A stretch of DNA of 64,000 nt from Nocardia sp. NBC_01503. Lineage in GTDB: Bacteria; Actinomycetota; Actinomycetes; Mycobacteriales; Mycobacteriaceae. The translations under genes were made by a program, and so were the position numbers. The notes beneath the pieces are model-generated. The model had not been told where the DNA came from. It saw only the letters and a program-made list of their open reading frames with translations, and ran no database searches. Where the stretch lies: positions 4,712,001-4,776,000 of the forward strand of contig NZ_CP109596.1 in NCBI RefSeq assembly GCF_036327755.1, read 5' to 3'. Shown here piece after piece: positions 62,442-64,000 of the stretch. How positions within the stretch are numbered: position 1 is the first letter of the stretch; each line of letters opens with the position of its first letter.

Positions 62442-62788
62442 CTACCGGCGGCGTTCGGCGACTCGCGCTGGTTATTGGTGCGGGGATACCGCTGCTACTA
62501 ATTATTTGTCACCGCCAATTACACGCAAAATTGGCGGCTACAGGTCATGCTCTCGCAGATCGGACAGCGTTTTCTCTGGCATGCTCAAGAACCTGCCGGT
62601 TTATCAAGAGATTCCAAAGATCGAAAAGACGATCTACACGCTTGTAAAGCTGATCCAAATATTCCCGCTTCTGGAGTATCAAATTTCGGAATGGCTCGTA
62701 CAATTCAATTCACTGTTGTAACTTCATTCCGAACCATCCGGGCCATACCGCACGATGTGCCCGAAAAATCGAAAGGCTGGGGTTTGCT
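62442..62788. other. 347-bp AT-rich intergenic region
   Basis: This stretch holds no convincing gene. From about 62500 to 62740 the base composition falls well below that of the flanks (many A/T runs). It contains the hairpin at 62512-62537 and probably the promoter of the small gene at 62789. A 71-residue frame at 62506-62721 was not accepted because it has no family character. Confidence 0.5.
62512..62537. terminator. CCGCCAATT/AATTGGCGG hairpin after the MFS gene
   Basis: Perfect 9-bp arms (62512-62520, 62529-62537) around an 8-nt loop lie 70 bp after the MFS stop. There is no T-tract, so terminator versus operator cannot be decided. Confidence 0.45.
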
Positions 62789-63136
62789 GTGCAGGAATTC
62801 GATAATGGCACCCGGGTCGGTCGCCGCGCCGCCGCCCGCCCGTCCTCGTCCCGGACATCGGCGGAAGAGGCGCTGATGCGATCCCGCGCGGATCGCGCGC
62901 AACTCGAGCAGGGACGCCTGTTCCATGCCACCCTCATCGAAGAAGCGGAGCAGTTGCACGAGGAGCTCCGACTGGTACACGAAGAACTCCGCGAGGTGTA
63001 CCGGAACCTGAGCGGGTTGCGCCGCCGGTTCCCGAGCCTGCCACCCGCGCCGCGGCTGGCCGGTTACCCCCCGGTTGTCGTCGCGCCGGTGCCCCCCGCC
63101 GGTGCCCGACCGGCCCCGGGTCGCGCCAGCGCCTGA
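62789..63136 (+). CDS. small coiled-coil protein, unknown
   Basis: The 115-residue protein starts at a GTG, has a charged helical stretch with heptad-like Leu spacing (RAQLEQGRLFHATLIEEAEQ; LHEELRLVHEELREVYRNL; about 38-80) and a Pro/Ala-rich tail (PSLPPAPRLAGYPPVVVAPV). No signal peptide. I do not recognise the family. It lies 111 bp before the response-regulator gene and may be regulated with it. Confidence 0.6.
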   Translation: MQEFDNGTRVGRRAAARPSSSRTSAEEALMRSRADRAQLEQGRLFHATLIEEAEQLHEELRLVHEELREVYRNLSGLRRRFPSLPPAPRLAGYPPVVVAPVPPAGARPAPGRASA

Positions 63137-63247
63137 TGCCACGGTAACCATCGTCACGCTCCCGGTCAGGGGCTGGATCGCCAGTTGCTTGCTGTAGTCT
63201 CACCTTCTGTTCAGGTCGCCTCTGAACTCCGGAAGGGACCAGCGGTC

Positions 63248-63907
63248 GTGCGTGTGGTGGTGGTAGAGGATGACGCGGGTATGGCCGCAGCCGTCGTTGA
63301 CGGCCTCTGGGCACAGGGCTTCGACCGGGTCGACCATCTCTCCCACGGTTTGGATCTGCTGACCTCGCATACCGGGTACGACGCGGTCATCCTCGATCTG
63401 GGTCTGCCCGATGTCAACGGATATCTGGTGCTGCGCCAGCTCCGCAAGGTCAGCTCCGTACCCGTGGTCGTGCTCACCGCGGAAGGCGATGAGCTGGCCG
63501 TTGTCTCCTGTCTGCGCGCCGGTGCGGACGATTACGTCGTCAAACCGGCTCGGGTGAGCGAGCTCGCGGCGCGGCTCGAGGCGGTGGTGCGGCGCTGGCA
63601 GGCCACCGACTATCGTCCGGCGATCGTGGTCACCGGTGATGTCCGGGTCGACCTGGTCGCCCGCAGTGTCGAGGTGGCGGGGCAACCGGTTGCGTTGACC
63701 CAGAAGGAATTCGCGGTCGCGCGGGCGTTGGCCGAGCGGGCCGGCGCGGCCGTGGGGCGCGAAGAATTAATGGACGAGGTCTGGGGCGAGAAGAATCCGT
63801 CCATCTCGCGTTCACTCGACGTCCACATGGGTGGGCTTCGCGCCAAATTGAACCGGCCCGGTCTGATCACCACCATCCACGGCTTCGGCTATCGATGGGA
63901 TCGGTGA
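63248..63907 (+). CDS. OmpR-family two-component response regulator
   Basis: The 219-residue protein has an N-terminal receiver domain (RVVVVEDDAGMAAAVV, phospho-acceptor Asp in AVILDLGLPDVNGY, Lys in DYVVKPAR) and a C-terminal winged helix (VALTQKEFAVARALAERAGA; SLDVHMGGLRAKL; TIHGFGYRWDR). It is a DNA-binding regulator phosphorylated by the histidine kinase whose gene begins 12 bp downstream. The GTG at 63248 is the first codon giving the family start RVVVVEDD; GGAAGGG lies somewhat far upstream. Confidence 0.92.
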   Translation: MRVVVVEDDAGMAAAVVDGLWAQGFDRVDHLSHGLDLLTSHTGYDAVILDLGLPDVNGYLVLRQLRKVSSVPVVVLTAEGDELAVVSCLRAGADDYVVKPARVSELAARLEAVVRRWQATDYRPAIVVTGDVRVDLVARSVEVAGQPVALTQKEFAVARALAERAGAAVGREELMDEVWGEKNPSISRSLDVHMGGLRAKLNRPGLITTIHGFGYRWDR

Positions 63908-63919
63908 GGAAGACCTCCC

Positions 63920-64000
63920 ATGCGCGGACGCCTGTTGCTGACGTTCACCATGCTCGCGGCGATCTGCATGATCGGCTTCGCCATCGGTATCGGCGGACAA
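63920..64000 (+). CDS. sensor histidine kinase (partial, N-terminus only)
   Basis: From ATG 63920 (GAGGAAG about 9 nt upstream) 27 codons are seen: MRGRLLLTFTMLAAICMIGF and AIGIGGQ, a basic start and the first membrane helix typical of OmpR-partner histidine kinases. The gene runs off the window. Identity as a kinase rests on position after the response regulator. Confidence 0.7.
   Translation, partial: MRGRLLLTFTMLAAICMIGFAIGIGGQ

Noticed and set aside
62506..62721. 71-codon frame in the AT-rich island
   Set aside because: No ribosome-binding site or family pattern; long frames in AT-rich DNA here are few and this one is not convincing.

Overview
This high-GC window reads as an actinobacterial chromosome segment, most likely Nocardia or a close relative. 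The left end follows the order of the M. tuberculosis Rv2238c-Rv2243 region (ahpE, DUF3052 gene, lipoprotein, aceE, PucR-type regulator, fabD, with a tRNA-Val beside ahpE). Much of the middle is a type VII (ESX) secretion locus full of Esp-type accessory genes. No CRISPR array, insertion sequence, integrase or rRNA was seen.

Layout. 1-7 kb: start of the fatty-acid operon (fabD, partial), a MabR-like regulator, aceE, a lipoprotein, a DUF3052 protein, ahpE and tRNA-Val(TAC). 7-10.4 kb: a DUF6247 gene with a broken RelE-like partner; a divergent pair encoding an exported chorismate mutase and an exported cyclohexadienyl-dehydratase-like protein; and a decayed DHFR-like/YCII/sigma-factor cluster in which only the YCII gene is intact. 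10.7-24.5 kb, all on the minus strand: a compact terpenoid operon. In transcription order it encodes a family 2B encapsulin shell protein with a cyclic-nucleotide-binding-like domain, a polyprenyl diphosphate synthase, mevalonate kinase, diphosphomevalonate decarboxylase, phosphomevalonate kinase, type 2 IPP isomerase, HMG-CoA reductase, HMG-CoA synthase, a two-domain geosmin-synthase-like terpene cyclase (frameshifted as read), a cytochrome P450 and a hexapeptide O-acetyltransferase. This encodes the route from acetoacetyl-CoA to a decorated terpenoid together with a protein nanocompartment, and is the most exciting system here.

24.9-30.2 kb: a degenerate EF-G-like pseudo-GTPase, a DUF35/OB-fold protein plus lipid-transfer thiolase behind a KstR-like palindrome, and two glycosyltransferases. 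30.3-49.6 kb: ESX locus with three large WXG-containing Gly/Pro-rich proteins, a PPE-like protein, three EspG chaperones, several YbaB/EspL-like proteins, EspC- and EspH/EspD-like proteins, an EsxB/EsxA-type pair, EccE and EccB. EccC, EccD, EccA and mycosin are absent from the window. 49.6-54.5 kb: a second ESX-substrate unit with a WXG100 protein, a CpnT-like 1013-residue protein without a recognisable toxin domain, and a possible partner or immunity protein that overlaps its 3' end.

54.6-64 kb: a MerR-family regulator diverges from an AnsP-like amino-acid permease, followed by PknG and aspartate ammonia-lyase, a set that suggests asparagine/aspartate use coupled to PknG nitrogen/carbon control. 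Then come an MFS exporter, a small coiled-coil protein and an OmpR-type response regulator with the first codons of its histidine kinase.

All functions are inferred from reading the sequence; no database search was run. Starts were moved from the longest reading frame where a ribosome-binding site or family N-terminus supports it.
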